This document shows positions 1 to 8,029 of a stretch of 64,000 nucleotides of DNA, in pieces; position 1 is the stretch's first letter, and each line of letters starts with the position of its first letter. Under the pieces are notes generated by a model. The model was not told where the DNA came from. It was given only the letters and a program-made list of their open reading frames with translations, and did not search any database. The stretch spans positions 30,982 to 94,981 of the IMG/VR virus record IMGVR_UViG_3300007538_000020; one strand, given 5' to 3'. Both the position numbers and the translations under genes were made by a program. Source of the DNA: a virus.

Positions 1-225
1 TTGGGTGAATTCGGTGAAAGTCTAGAAGTAGATAACCCCGAGCCAAGCTAAGTTTAGGTTAAAAGAACTTAGAAGGTGTAACGCATAGTAAATGAGCCTA
101 ACAATAATTTTACCACGAGCGCCCAACATTTTTAATAAAAAATGATGATGTATGCTGAACTGTAGATATAACAATTATGAAACTACAGAATTTAAAGATA
201 AAAAACTTTAAAGATAACAACATTG
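1..225 (+). ncRNA. Group I intron, 3' part (5' part lies left of the window)
   Basis: The segment folds as the 3' two thirds of a group I intron core. P3 pairs 1-5 with 122-126 (TTGGG/CCCAA). P4 pairs 11-14 with 38-41. A P6-like hairpin pairs 48-54 with 66-72. P7 pairs GCATA at 83-87 with TATGC at 151-155. P8 is a hairpin 127-133/138-144. P9 pairs 160-165 with 183-188, followed by a P9.1-like hairpin 191-197/206-212. The long insert between the P7 5' strand and the P3 3' strand suggests subgroup IA. The intron should end with G at 225, and the downstream exon then resumes the uracil-DNA glycosylase active site in frame. P1, P2 and any homing endonuclease gene are outside the window. The pairings are seen directly; the subgroup and the splice point are inferred. 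Confidence 0.85.
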
Positions 226-726
226 CCATATCATACTCCTAATGTAGCAGATGGTTTATGTTTTAGTTCTAATCTAAAACATATAGTACCACCTAGTCTT
301 AGAAATATTTTAACTGAAATGTATAATGATATTTATAATAAAAAACAATTAGATATTAAAGCTAATCCTAATTTGGAATATTTAGCTAAACAAAACGTTT
401 TATTATTAAATACAGCATTAACAGTTGAAAGAGGTTCGCCTGGTTCTCATACAGAATTATGGAAACCATTTACTAATTATGTTTTAAATAAAATTAGTGA
501 TAGAAAAACAGATAATATAGTAATCTTTTTATTATGGGGAAATAAAGCGAAAGAATATAAACCTATAATAGAAAAAAATAACTTTAATATCATATATGAA
601 GCAGCTCATCCATCTCCATTTTCAGCATATAATGGTTTCTTTGGATGTAGACATTTTAGCTCTGTAAATGAAACATTAAGGTTTTATAATGAAAATAGTA
701 TTAATTGGATTGATGAAATTAATTAA
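226..726 (+). CDS. ung: Uracil-DNA glycosylase family 1, 3' exon (partial)
   Basis: This exon supplies all but the N-terminal part of a family 1 uracil-DNA glycosylase, which removes uracil from DNA. It begins PYH, the second half of the GQDPYH water-activating motif. It continues with GLCFS (uracil-stacking Phe), PPSLRNI, LLNTALTV, FLLWGNKA and the HPSPFSAYNGFFGC loop with the catalytic His. The match to E. coli Ung motifs is in order and complete from this point on. The TTG at 223-225 gives an open frame but is not a start: the last intron base is probably G225, and the 5' exon should end in GAT (Asp). The stop overlaps the next gene by 14 bases. Its presence suggests genome or nucleotide-pool maintenance by the phage. 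Confidence 0.93.
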   Translation, partial: PYHTPNVADGLCFSSNLKHIVPPSLRNILTEMYNDIYNKKQLDIKANPNLEYLAKQNVLLLNTALTVERGSPGSHTELWKPFTNYVLNKISDRKTDNIVIFLLWGNKAKEYKPIIEKNNFNIIYEAAHPSPFSAYNGFFGCRHFSSVNETLRFYNENSINWIDEIN

Positions 727-1495
727 TAAATATAATCCTAAATTAGGAATAGAAGCTTTTAAGTTTGGAATAAAATATGCAGCATGTTTAAAAGGTGAAA
801 ATGATGAATTTTATAATATAACAGCTTTTGCTACATGTAAAGATTTATTTCCAGACATTTACTGGTATGAATACAAAGGAAAGAAAGAGAAAAAAGAAAA
901 ATATATATATGGTTACGACTTATTATATACAGAAGAATATGTAAAAAATGATATTAATCATATTTGTTTACAATTAAATAAAGAACAGTTTGAATTATAT
1001 AATAAGAATTTAGAATTTTATACTGATTTTTGTAATAAATATTTGAAATATTTTAATGTAAAAGGAGAAATTAAAACCTTTGTAATTGAGAATGAAACTA
1101 AAGATGAATTTAATTATGTAATGTGTGAATTTCCAAAACACTTATGTGATAAACATTTTTTAGCTTCTATGTTAATATTAGTATTGAGAAATGGAATATA
1201 TCTAAGTAAAAAGAGAATATCTTTTAAACTCTATATTTTAGATTTAATTTCTATAGGTACAGAAATAGAGAACCAAAACAAAAAATCTACTATAATAACT
1301 ATAATAAGAGATTATTATTATTTCAAAAATATTATTAAAGTTTTATCTTTATTAAGAAAACATAAGAAGCATATAAAATCTTATTATAATTTTAATTATA
1401 TAGGAGATTCCCATGGATTTGGTGTTGTTAATATTTCAAATAATTTAGCGGATGAATCAAAATTTAAATACGTAGTAAATGAAAGTTTCATATAG
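713..1495 (+). CDS. Unknown protein coupled to the amidoligase cluster
   Basis: I do not recognise this protein of about 260 residues. An in-frame ATG at 689 would add eight residues. I prefer ATG 713 because it overlaps the glycosylase by only 14 bases. The sequence is basic, with many Lys and Tyr. It has a few conserved-looking spots (DSHGFG near the C-terminus, CEFPKHLCDKHF in the middle). It shows no clear signal peptide, and the hydrophobic stretch near the middle (ASMLILVLRNGIYL) looks like a buried helix or strand. It ends inside the start of the ATP-grasp gene (17-base overlap), so it is translationally coupled to that pathway. It could be a substrate-binding or scaffolding partner, but this is inference from position only. 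Confidence 0.8.
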   Translation: MKLINKYNPKLGIEAFKFGIKYAACLKGENDEFYNITAFATCKDLFPDIYWYEYKGKKEKKEKYIYGYDLLYTEEYVKNDINHICLQLNKEQFELYNKNLEFYTDFCNKYLKYFNVKGEIKTFVIENETKDEFNYVMCEFPKHLCDKHFLASMLILVLRNGIYLSKKRISFKLYILDLISIGTEIENQNKKSTIITIIRDYYYFKNIIKVLSLLRKHKKHIKSYYNFNYIGDSHGFGVVNISNNLADESKFKYVVNESFI

Positions 1496-2273
1496 AATAA
1501 AAATAAGAAGTAGACATCCTAGTCATAGTGTCTTAAGAAAAAATTTACCTAAATTAGGTTTTACTAGTATTGTTAGATTAGGCAGTACTACAGAATTACT
1601 AGATAAATCCAAAGTAGAATTAAATTCAATAGAATCAATAAGAACTAGTAGTAATAAACTACTAATGAAAGAAGCTTTTACAAAACATAATGTTAAAACA
1701 GCAGATTGGTTTAAATTAATTGATATAAATAAAGAAGAACTTCCTTTCGAATATCCTATTGTAATAAAAAACATTTATGGAAGTAGAAACACAGGTAATC
1801 ACTTTATTTCTAATAGAGAGGAATTAGATTCTTTTTTAAGTAAAAGTATTAATTTAAACAATTATATTGTTGAGAAATATTATAATTATAATAAAGAATA
1901 TAGATTACATGTAAATAAACATACTTGTTTTTATACTTGTAGAAAAATGTTAAAGACTGATGCTAAAAATAGATGGTTCAGAAATGATTCTAATTCTATT
2001 TGGGTTTTAGAAGAAAATGAATTATTTGATAGACCAGCTAATTGGAATGAAATAGTTAATGAATGTATAAAAGCTTTAAATGCTGTTGGATTAGATTTCG
2101 GAGCAATTGATTTAAGAGTACAATCAAATAAAGATAAGAAAGAAAATATAAGACAAAATCCTGATTTTATAGTTATTGAAACAAATAGTGCTCCTAGTTT
2201 TGGAAATATAACACAACAAAAATATTTAGAAGAAATACCTAAAATGTTAATTAACAAATACAACAATAGATGA
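1479..2273 (+). CDS. ATP-grasp ligase (RimK/YheC-like)
   Basis: A 264-residue ATP-grasp family protein. These enzymes form amide or peptide bonds through an acyl-phosphate intermediate. The signatures are in order: the substrate-side N-terminus to about residue 60; a Lys plus glycine-rich loop (VIKNIYGSRNTGNH, about residues 94-107) that grips ATP; IVEKYYNYNKEYRLHV; FGAIDLRV; and the metal-binding end motif IETNSAPSFG (Glu and Asn near residues 234-236), equivalent to the E-x-N of RimK-like ligases. The stop overlaps the next start as ATGA, so translation is coupled to the amidotransferase. With the following amidotransferase and amidoligase it resembles the phage amidoligase gene clusters described by Iyer and colleagues (2009). 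The substrate is unknown. Confidence 0.85.
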   Translation: MKVSYRIKIRSRHPSHSVLRKNLPKLGFTSIVRLGSTTELLDKSKVELNSIESIRTSSNKLLMKEAFTKHNVKTADWFKLIDINKEELPFEYPIVIKNIYGSRNTGNHFISNREELDSFLSKSINLNNYIVEKYYNYNKEYRLHVNKHTCFYTCRKMLKTDAKNRWFRNDSNSIWVLEENELFDRPANWNEIVNECIKALNAVGLDFGAIDLRVQSNKDKKENIRQNPDFIVIETNSAPSFGNITQQKYLEEIPKMLINKYNNR

Positions 2274-4426
2274 TTTTAAGTAATATTTTATTAACGCTTT
2301 TATTTTGGTATAGTTTGATAACTTTTATAAGTTTGATGTTTACTAAACCAAAATATAATACCTTTAATTGTGGGTTATTTGGATACATAGGTCCTAAAGC
2401 TGATGTAATGGCTTTAAAAATACTGGGCTTATATAATAATGATAGAGGAGGAGACTCATGTGGTTTTGCTTTAAAAACCGATAATTTAGATGATTTTATT
2501 ATTGATAAAGGTTTTGATAGTAAAAAAGACTGGGGAGATTTTATAGTTTCATCTGAATTATGTAATTATGAAGATGAAACAGTTAAAGTTTTCTTAGGTC
2601 ATACTAGAAAAGCTTCAAAGTTTTATTCTAAAGAGAAAGAAACACATCCTTTCTTAATACAAAATCAAGATACAAATATAGATATAATAGGAGCACATAA
2701 TGGCACTATCCATAATATGACTGATTTATTAACTAAATATGATATGTCAGATGTTAAAGACATAATGGATTTAGATAGTTATCAATTATTTTCTATATTA
2801 AATACTAAGAATTATTCTGTATTAAAAAACTACGAAGGAACAGCTACTTTAACATGGACTTTTCCTAAAGAAAATGATTCTTTGTATATATATAAAGGAG
2901 CTTGTTTAGTTGAACAATGGAATAATACAACCAAAAAACATGAAGAAGTATTAGTAGAAGAAAGACCATTATATTATGTTAGAATAAATGATGGTTACTA
3001 TTATTCTTCTTTATACATGTCTTTAAAAGCTTGTTTTCCTAATAATAAAGTAGAATGTTTTCCTACAAACAAAGTTATTAAACTTTATTTAAACAAGGAT
3101 AATAAAGTAATAGTAAGTTATCCTAAAACTTCTGATGTAGATAGAAGTGATAACAAACAAAATGCTAATACTGGTAGAAAAAGAGTTGTTATTACTAATG
3201 TAAATAACAACATAAACACTTATTCTAGCGCTGCAAAGCAGACAGCCCTTCCATGGGAGAAAGAAACGGAAAAAACAGAAAGCTCGAAGAAGACGAAGAT
3301 GATTCAAGATTTCAGTTCTTTAAAAAATATTTTTGGAACTGGAATTAGTATTTTGTCAGAGCCTAAGTTAGATGTTTTAGACACAACTATTCATTTAGAC
3401 CGAGTTGTGTATTGGAGGGGTAGGTACTATAAAAATGGTCATTTGTGTCATGGAACATTTACATTAGATAAGTTCGGATATAAAAAAGATTCACCTTTAT
3501 TTAGTCAATATCAAGGACCTAGAATTTATTATTTTATTTTAGGTATGTTGGTAACTGAATCTGATTTTGGAAAATTATATAATGTCAACACAGATAGTGC
3601 TATTAAAAACAAAGTATTTGTAACTGATTCTTGTTATATAGATGTAGCTTTTATGAAAGATTGTTTAGTATCAGGTCATTATTATTCAGATACTACTTAT
3701 GATTTTATAGAAACCCATAGTAATTATGGATATGAACTATTTAGTTCAGATGGATTTAATGAGAAAGAAATTGAATACAAACCTTTATTTTCAAATAGAG
3801 TATATAAGATTTCATCAGATGATAAAGTATTAGGTTTAATGGAAGATATGTTTGATTCTTATATTGTTGTAAAAAAGGATTCTAGTCCAGGGTGGCTAAA
3901 GAAAACTGTACAATATTCAGTATCTTCAGCTAGTACAGAATTTATTTACTTAAATGGTTCTAAAAATCAAAATATGATTATTACAAATGACGATAATGAT
4001 AATACCAAATCTAACTCTAATTCTGATTTCAATCCTACTGAATTAACAGAAGATGTAAAAGATGTAGAAGATGCTCCATTCGATAAAGATATGGAAATGA
4101 TTTATGACGATAAAAATTATATGGAAGGAATAGCGTTAGAATTAAAAAGAGAAATTTGTGATAAATATATTTCATTTGTAGAAACAGAAATAGACAATTT
4201 TATAAAAGAAATAGAAGAAGCTAATGAAGAAATTGTCTATGCTACAGTTAATAAAGATGAAGATTTGGAACAAGTAGATTCTACTTTAAATCGTTTTATT
4301 AAAGATTTAAAGCAAGCTAAACTTTACTTAAAAGAAAGAATGAATTCTGCTATGAAAAATAGCGAGTTTATTGATTTGAATATAGAAGATAAGAATAGCA
4401 AACAGGAAATTCTTATTAATGATTAA
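2270..4426 (+). CDS. Class II glutamine amidotransferase-like (Ntn hydrolase) protein with N-terminal hydrophobic segment
   Basis: A 718-residue protein whose first third is a class II glutamine amidotransferase/amidohydrolase domain of the Ntn-hydrolase fold. It has nucleophile Cys34 in NCGLFGYIG, then RGGDSCG (residues about 59-65), GHTRKAS (about 110) and HNGTIHN (about 143). All are canonical for glutaminase domains of purF/asnB/glmS type. A hydrophobic segment occupies residues 6-23, so Cys34 is not N-terminal in the primary product. A second ATG at 2336 would leave an 11-residue propeptide. A low-complexity linker lies around residues 295-345. A region with the pattern WRGRYYKNGHLCHG (about 385) follows, and the C-terminus is acidic and helical. 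It starts in an ATGA overlap with the ATP-grasp gene. It probably supplies ammonia or trims gamma-glutamyl amides. Confidence 0.87.
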   Translation: MILSNILLTLLFWYSLITFISLMFTKPKYNTFNCGLFGYIGPKADVMALKILGLYNNDRGGDSCGFALKTDNLDDFIIDKGFDSKKDWGDFIVSSELCNYEDETVKVFLGHTRKASKFYSKEKETHPFLIQNQDTNIDIIGAHNGTIHNMTDLLTKYDMSDVKDIMDLDSYQLFSILNTKNYSVLKNYEGTATLTWTFPKENDSLYIYKGACLVEQWNNTTKKHEEVLVEERPLYYVRINDGYYYSSLYMSLKACFPNNKVECFPTNKVIKLYLNKDNKVIVSYPKTSDVDRSDNKQNANTGRKRVVITNVNNNINTYSSAAKQTALPWEKETEKTESSKKTKMIQDFSSLKNIFGTGISILSEPKLDVLDTTIHLDRVVYWRGRYYKNGHLCHGTFTLDKFGYKKDSPLFSQYQGPRIYYFILGMLVTESDFGKLYNVNTDSAIKNKVFVTDSCYIDVAFMKDCLVSGHYYSDTTYDFIETHSNYGYELFSSDGFNEKEIEYKPLFSNRVYKISSDDKVLGLMEDMFDSYIVVKKDSSPGWLKKTVQYSVSSASTEFIYLNGSKNQNMIITNDDNDNTKSNSNSDFNPTELTEDVKDVEDAPFDKDMEMIYDDKNYMEGIALELKREICDKYISFVETEIDNFIKEIEEANEEIVYATVNKDEDLEQVDSTLNRFIKDLKQAKLYLKERMNSAMKNSEFIDLNIEDKNSKQEILIND

Positions 4427-4437
4427 TTTTTTAAAAT

Positions 4438-6084
4438 ATGTCTATTATAATAAATGAAGACGTTGATATTGATATGAGTAATTTAAAAGTTGTTAGTGTT
4501 AGTGGTAAAGAAATTCCAAGAACAAATGCTATTAGAATTAAAGGAAGATGGTATGAAAGAAATGTAGATTGTTTCATGATTCCTAATATTGGAAACAAAA
4601 TAGGAAAAAATGGAAAAGACTATATGTGGCATATTAAGAATAATGGTATAATTGATTTGGATTTTGAAAAAAATGAATATAGAAGAATTAGTGATATGCT
4701 TAAAGAAGGCAAAGTAAAAGGTTATATAAATAAAAAACTTGACGTTGCTTACTTTACTATTAATCCTAATTATTCTGTATTGATTAAAGAATCTTTGGGA
4801 GACCCTGGTTTATATTGTTTAAATAAAGAATTAATAGAAAACAATCCTAAATTTGTAGAAGATTTAGTAACAGGAATATATTATGTAAAAGATAATATTA
4901 ATTCTTCTTTACTAAAAAATATTACAAAGAAAAGAATAGACCATAACCAATATCCTGAAGGTTTAACCTATAATGCTGACCCTAATAATATACTATATCT
5001 AAAAATTATAGAAGAGCATACTAAATACAAAAATAGTATGAAACCTTCTAAAAACGTAAAAATAATTGCTAATAACTTATTAGAAAATTATTCTTTTGGT
5101 GTTGAGTTTGAAACTATAAATGGAACTATACCTAAGAATCTTTGTTCTATGTATGGTATAGTACCACTTAGAGATGGTTCTTTAAAAGGTCCTTACGGAG
5201 AAGGTATTGAATTTACAACAGTACCTTTAAGTGGAGCTGTTGGATTAGAAATCCTAAAAAATCAAACTTACGAATTATCTAAAAGATGTGAAATATCTCA
5301 TAATTGTAGTATGCATTTACATATATCTGGTATACCAAAAACAAGATATAATGCGATGGCTGTTTATAAGTTATTTTATCTATTAGAGGAAGAGTTCTTT
5401 GGTTTAGTTCAACCTTATAAAGAGAATCCTGGAAAACTATGTTCTGATTGGAAAAAGTTTTCTTCAGACATAAGAGACAATTATTGTAGCAAATTACCTA
5501 AATTTAGTTTTTTAAATAAAACTGTATCTGAATCTGAAGCTATAAATTATTTTAAAGATTTATTTATATTTTTAGCTGACCATTCAGAGATAACAAAAGA
5601 AAGTAGTATTTATAATTTTGAAGCTTATGTACATCCTAAGAATAGAAAATGGTTGATTAATAGTAGATATTATTGGGTTAACTTTGTTCCATTTGTATTT
5701 AATAGAAGTGAAACTATAGAGATGCGTTTACATACGCCAACTCTTAATTTTACTAAAACAAGTTGTTGGTTATTTATAAATTTAGCTGTATTAAAATTTG
5801 CAGAAAATAATGCTAATCTTATTTTAAATAAAGATTTTAATAAGATTACATTAGAAGATGTAGTTAAAGGATATCTAACTGACTTCGGAAATACTAAATT
5901 AAGTAGAACAGAAGAAGAAAACTTAATAATAAAAGATTTTGTTGATTACTTATTGGCTTATATTAATAATAGAAAAGAGTTATACTTTAGCAATAAAGAA
6001 AAGAAATTATATTACGATAAAAAAGAATTTGTTGACGATAATACATTTTCGTTGAAACATAAAAGAATGAATAGTCTTTATTAA
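4438..6084 (+). CDS. Amidoligase (COOH-NH2 ligase, glutamine-synthetase-like fold)
   Basis: A 548-residue protein carrying a putative amidoligase domain related to the glutamine synthetase/gamma-glutamylcysteine synthetase fold. Visible signatures are FGVEFET (about residues 219-225), DGSLKGPYGEGIEFTT (about 246-261), SMHLHISG (about 290-297) and ETIEMRLHTPT (about 424-434). These are the metal- and ATP-binding elements of Amidoligase_2 proteins. The first 200 residues are an extra N-terminal region that includes RIKGRWYER, reminiscent of the WRGRYY region in the preceding amidotransferase-like protein. It starts 11 bases after that gene, so the ATP-grasp, amidotransferase and amidoligase are probably made together. 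It should form an amide bond between a carboxylate and an amine, with unknown target (peptide, cell-wall component or virion protein). Confidence 0.87.
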   Translation: MSIIINEDVDIDMSNLKVVSVSGKEIPRTNAIRIKGRWYERNVDCFMIPNIGNKIGKNGKDYMWHIKNNGIIDLDFEKNEYRRISDMLKEGKVKGYINKKLDVAYFTINPNYSVLIKESLGDPGLYCLNKELIENNPKFVEDLVTGIYYVKDNINSSLLKNITKKRIDHNQYPEGLTYNADPNNILYLKIIEEHTKYKNSMKPSKNVKIIANNLLENYSFGVEFETINGTIPKNLCSMYGIVPLRDGSLKGPYGEGIEFTTVPLSGAVGLEILKNQTYELSKRCEISHNCSMHLHISGIPKTRYNAMAVYKLFYLLEEEFFGLVQPYKENPGKLCSDWKKFSSDIRDNYCSKLPKFSFLNKTVSESEAINYFKDLFIFLADHSEITKESSIYNFEAYVHPKNRKWLINSRYYWVNFVPFVFNRSETIEMRLHTPTLNFTKTSCWLFINLAVLKFAENNANLILNKDFNKITLEDVVKGYLTDFGNTKLSRTEEENLIIKDFVDYLLAYINNRKELYFSNKEKKLYYDKKEFVDDNTFSLKHKRMNSLY

Positions 6085-6092
6085 TAACAATA

Positions 6093-6458
6093 ATGCCAAA
6101 TAATAAAACAAGAGGAAGTTCTTTTGAAAGATACTGTATCAATAAACTTAAAGAATTAGGTTATGATAAAGCTGTTTCAAGTAGAGCTGAATCTAAAAAT
6201 AGAGATAACCTCGGAGTGGATATTTGTTATACAGAACCATTTAATATTCAATGTAAAACTTTATCAAAGAACATTGATATTTATGATGTTATAACAAATA
6301 TGCCCTCTGAGGAATCTATGATTAATATGATATTCTATAGAAAAACAAAAAAAGCTAAAGTTAATTTTGTTACACAAGGAGAATATGCAATATTACATTT
6401 AAATGATTTTTTAACCATAATGAAAATATTAAATAAATATAAAAAAATTGAGTTATAA
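6093..6458 (+). CDS. PD-(D/E)XK nuclease, Holliday-junction-resolvase-like
   Basis: A 121-residue single-domain nuclease of the restriction endonuclease-like fold. It shows GSSFERYCINKL with Glu12, then LGVDI with Asp43, then IQCK with Gln53 and Lys55. This is the E...D-X9-QXK arrangement of archaeal Hjc-type resolvases and many phage repair nucleases. There is no membrane segment or extra domain. It follows the amidoligase by eight bases and overlaps the next nuclease by 11 bases, suggesting joint action in recombination or processing of replication intermediates. The family is clear at fold level. The exact substrate, branched junctions versus other DNA, cannot be decided from sequence alone. 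Confidence 0.75.
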   Translation: MPNNKTRGSSFERYCINKLKELGYDKAVSSRAESKNRDNLGVDICYTEPFNIQCKTLSKNIDIYDVITNMPSEESMINMIFYRKTKKAKVNFVTQGEYAILHLNDFLTIMKILNKYKKIEL

Positions 6459-7476
6459 AACAAAAGATTTAATAAGTCAAAGTGATTTAACATTACTAAG
6501 TTTTAGTCCTTTAGCTTATTATAATAAAAAGAATTTAAATCCATTAGAAGAAGTATCTAAATCTTATTTTGATTTAGGTAGTTTAGTAGATGCTTTATTA
6601 TCAGAACCACAAGAAGTAATAGATAAACAATTTGCAATTGATTCTAATATAAATAAACCTTCTGATAAATTACTGGATTTATGTAATCAAATAGTTAAAG
6701 AAGTATATGAATATACTAATTTATTAGGTATTAGTAATCCTAAATTATTAGAAGATCCATTAATAATATTAGATGCTAGAGAAAAAACTGGATATAATAA
6801 AAATTTAAAAGAAGATACTCTTATTAATAAGGTATTAGAATATAAAGATTACATGTTATTTAAATTAGAAAATTATAATAAAGTAATAATTGATTCTAAT
6901 ACTTATAATAAAGCACATGAAATAGTTAATAGTTTATTAACTAATGATAAGATTAGTAAGATATTAGATAATTGTAAACAAAAACAATTAGAAATATATT
7001 GGAATTATAATGAAGAAGATTGTAAATCTAAATTAGATTTTGTAAAAGTAGATGAAGTAAATAAAGAAATAAACATATATGATTTAAAAACTACTTCTGA
7101 TTATGTTTATAGCTTTCCTAAATCTATTATAAAATTCAGATATGATTTACAAGGAGCATTTTATGTTAGTGCTCTTTATGAATATTATTCTAATAATCCT
7201 GAATTATTAAAAGATGATTTAATTAAGTATACTTTTAATTTTTATTTTATAGTTGAATCAACAAGTTATCCAGGAACACCTTTACTATATAAACTATCTG
7301 AAAAAGATTTAAGTTGTGGTGTATCAGGTGGTATTTTAAAATCTAATAAAATAAAATTAAAAGGATTTGTCGAATTAATTGATGATTTAAAATGGCATAA
7401 AGAAAATAATCTTTGGGAATATCCTAGAGAAGTATATGAAAATAACATGGAAATAGAAACAAATATTTATGAATAA
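6448..7476 (+). CDS. RecB/Cas4-like PD-(D/E)XK exonuclease
   Basis: A 342-residue nuclease. The C-terminal half carries the PD-(D/E)XK core in the RecB arrangement: KLDFV with Asp197, IYDLKTT with Asp212 and Lys214, then YDLQGAFY with Gln235 (motif QxxxY). The N-terminal part has SYFDLGSLVDALL (residues 39-51), the usual first helix of phage exonucleases of the PDDEXK_1/exonuclease VIII kind. The only plausible start is TTG at 6448, since the next ATG lies beyond residue 130 in the middle of the fold. TTG initiation recurs in this operon. It overlaps both neighbours. The likely role is 5'-3' resection for recombination or repair; a single-strand annealing partner is not in the window. Confidence 0.78.
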   Translation: MSYKTKDLISQSDLTLLSFSPLAYYNKKNLNPLEEVSKSYFDLGSLVDALLSEPQEVIDKQFAIDSNINKPSDKLLDLCNQIVKEVYEYTNLLGISNPKLLEDPLIILDAREKTGYNKNLKEDTLINKVLEYKDYMLFKLENYNKVIIDSNTYNKAHEIVNSLLTNDKISKILDNCKQKQLEIYWNYNEEDCKSKLDFVKVDEVNKEINIYDLKTTSDYVYSFPKSIIKFRYDLQGAFYVSALYEYYSNNPELLKDDLIKYTFNFYFIVESTSYPGTPLLYKLSEKDLSCGVSGGILKSNKIKLKGFVELIDDLKWHKENNLWEYPREVYENNMEIETNIYE

Positions 7477-8029
7477 CAATTATAATTATAGTAGTAAATT
7501 CTTACTTCCTTTTTTAAGACCTAATTATGGAATGTTATTTAATGCTTTTAATTTAAAAAATTGTTATATCGGAGATGAGAGATTTGTTCCTAAAGAAAAG
7601 AATCGTTTATATTTACTTTTTCATCCTAAACCTAATGATTTAAATGAATTTAAAAAAATACTTCAAAACAAAGGTATACCAAATATGGAATTTTATTATC
7701 CAACAAATAATATTTTAGAATATGTTGTTGTATGTAATTTTCCAAAAGATTGCTTTTATTATTTAAAAGAATTTATACAAGGAAGATATTCTAAAATTAA
7801 GCAAACAGATATTAACAAATACTTTCCAAGAATGGTTAGAAACGTATACGGAGATTCTATTATATCTCCTACTTGGGAAATATTAGTTAAATCTAAAAGA
7901 TTAAAGAAACAATTAGAACAAGATTTAGAAGTAGAGATAGATGATGAACAGGAATTATTCAGTATTCCTTATAACAATAGAGAAATAATCGAACAAAGTA
8001 AAACAAAATTATTTAATTATGTCGAATGA
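7469..8029 (+). CDS. Unknown protein
   Basis: A 186-residue protein I cannot assign. It is soluble, with an aromatic-rich N-terminal half and motifs such as YLLFHPKP, NDLNEFKKIL and MEFYYPTNNI that suggest an alpha/beta domain. A positively charged middle (FPRMVRNVYGD) is followed by a charged C-terminal helix. It overlaps the exonuclease by eight bases and the nucleotidase fusion by 11, so it is an integral member of the nucleic acid/nucleotide metabolism run. No catalytic motif is evident. Confidence 0.8.
   Translation: MNNNYNYSSKFLLPFLRPNYGMLFNAFNLKNCYIGDERFVPKEKNRLYLLFHPKPNDLNEFKKILQNKGIPNMEFYYPTNNILEYVVVCNFPKDCFYYLKEFIQGRYSKIKQTDINKYFPRMVRNVYGDSIISPTWEILVKSKRLKKQLEQDLEVEIDDEQELFSIPYNNREIIEQSKTKLFNYVE

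Noticed and set aside
433-447. GGTTCG-like string resembling a tRNA T-arm
   Set aside because: It lies within the glycosylase coding region and has no surrounding cloverleaf.
223-726. Full glycosylase gene starting at TTG 223
   Set aside because: The product would begin in the middle of the catalytic motif and the upstream bases fold as a group I intron; it is a 3' exon.
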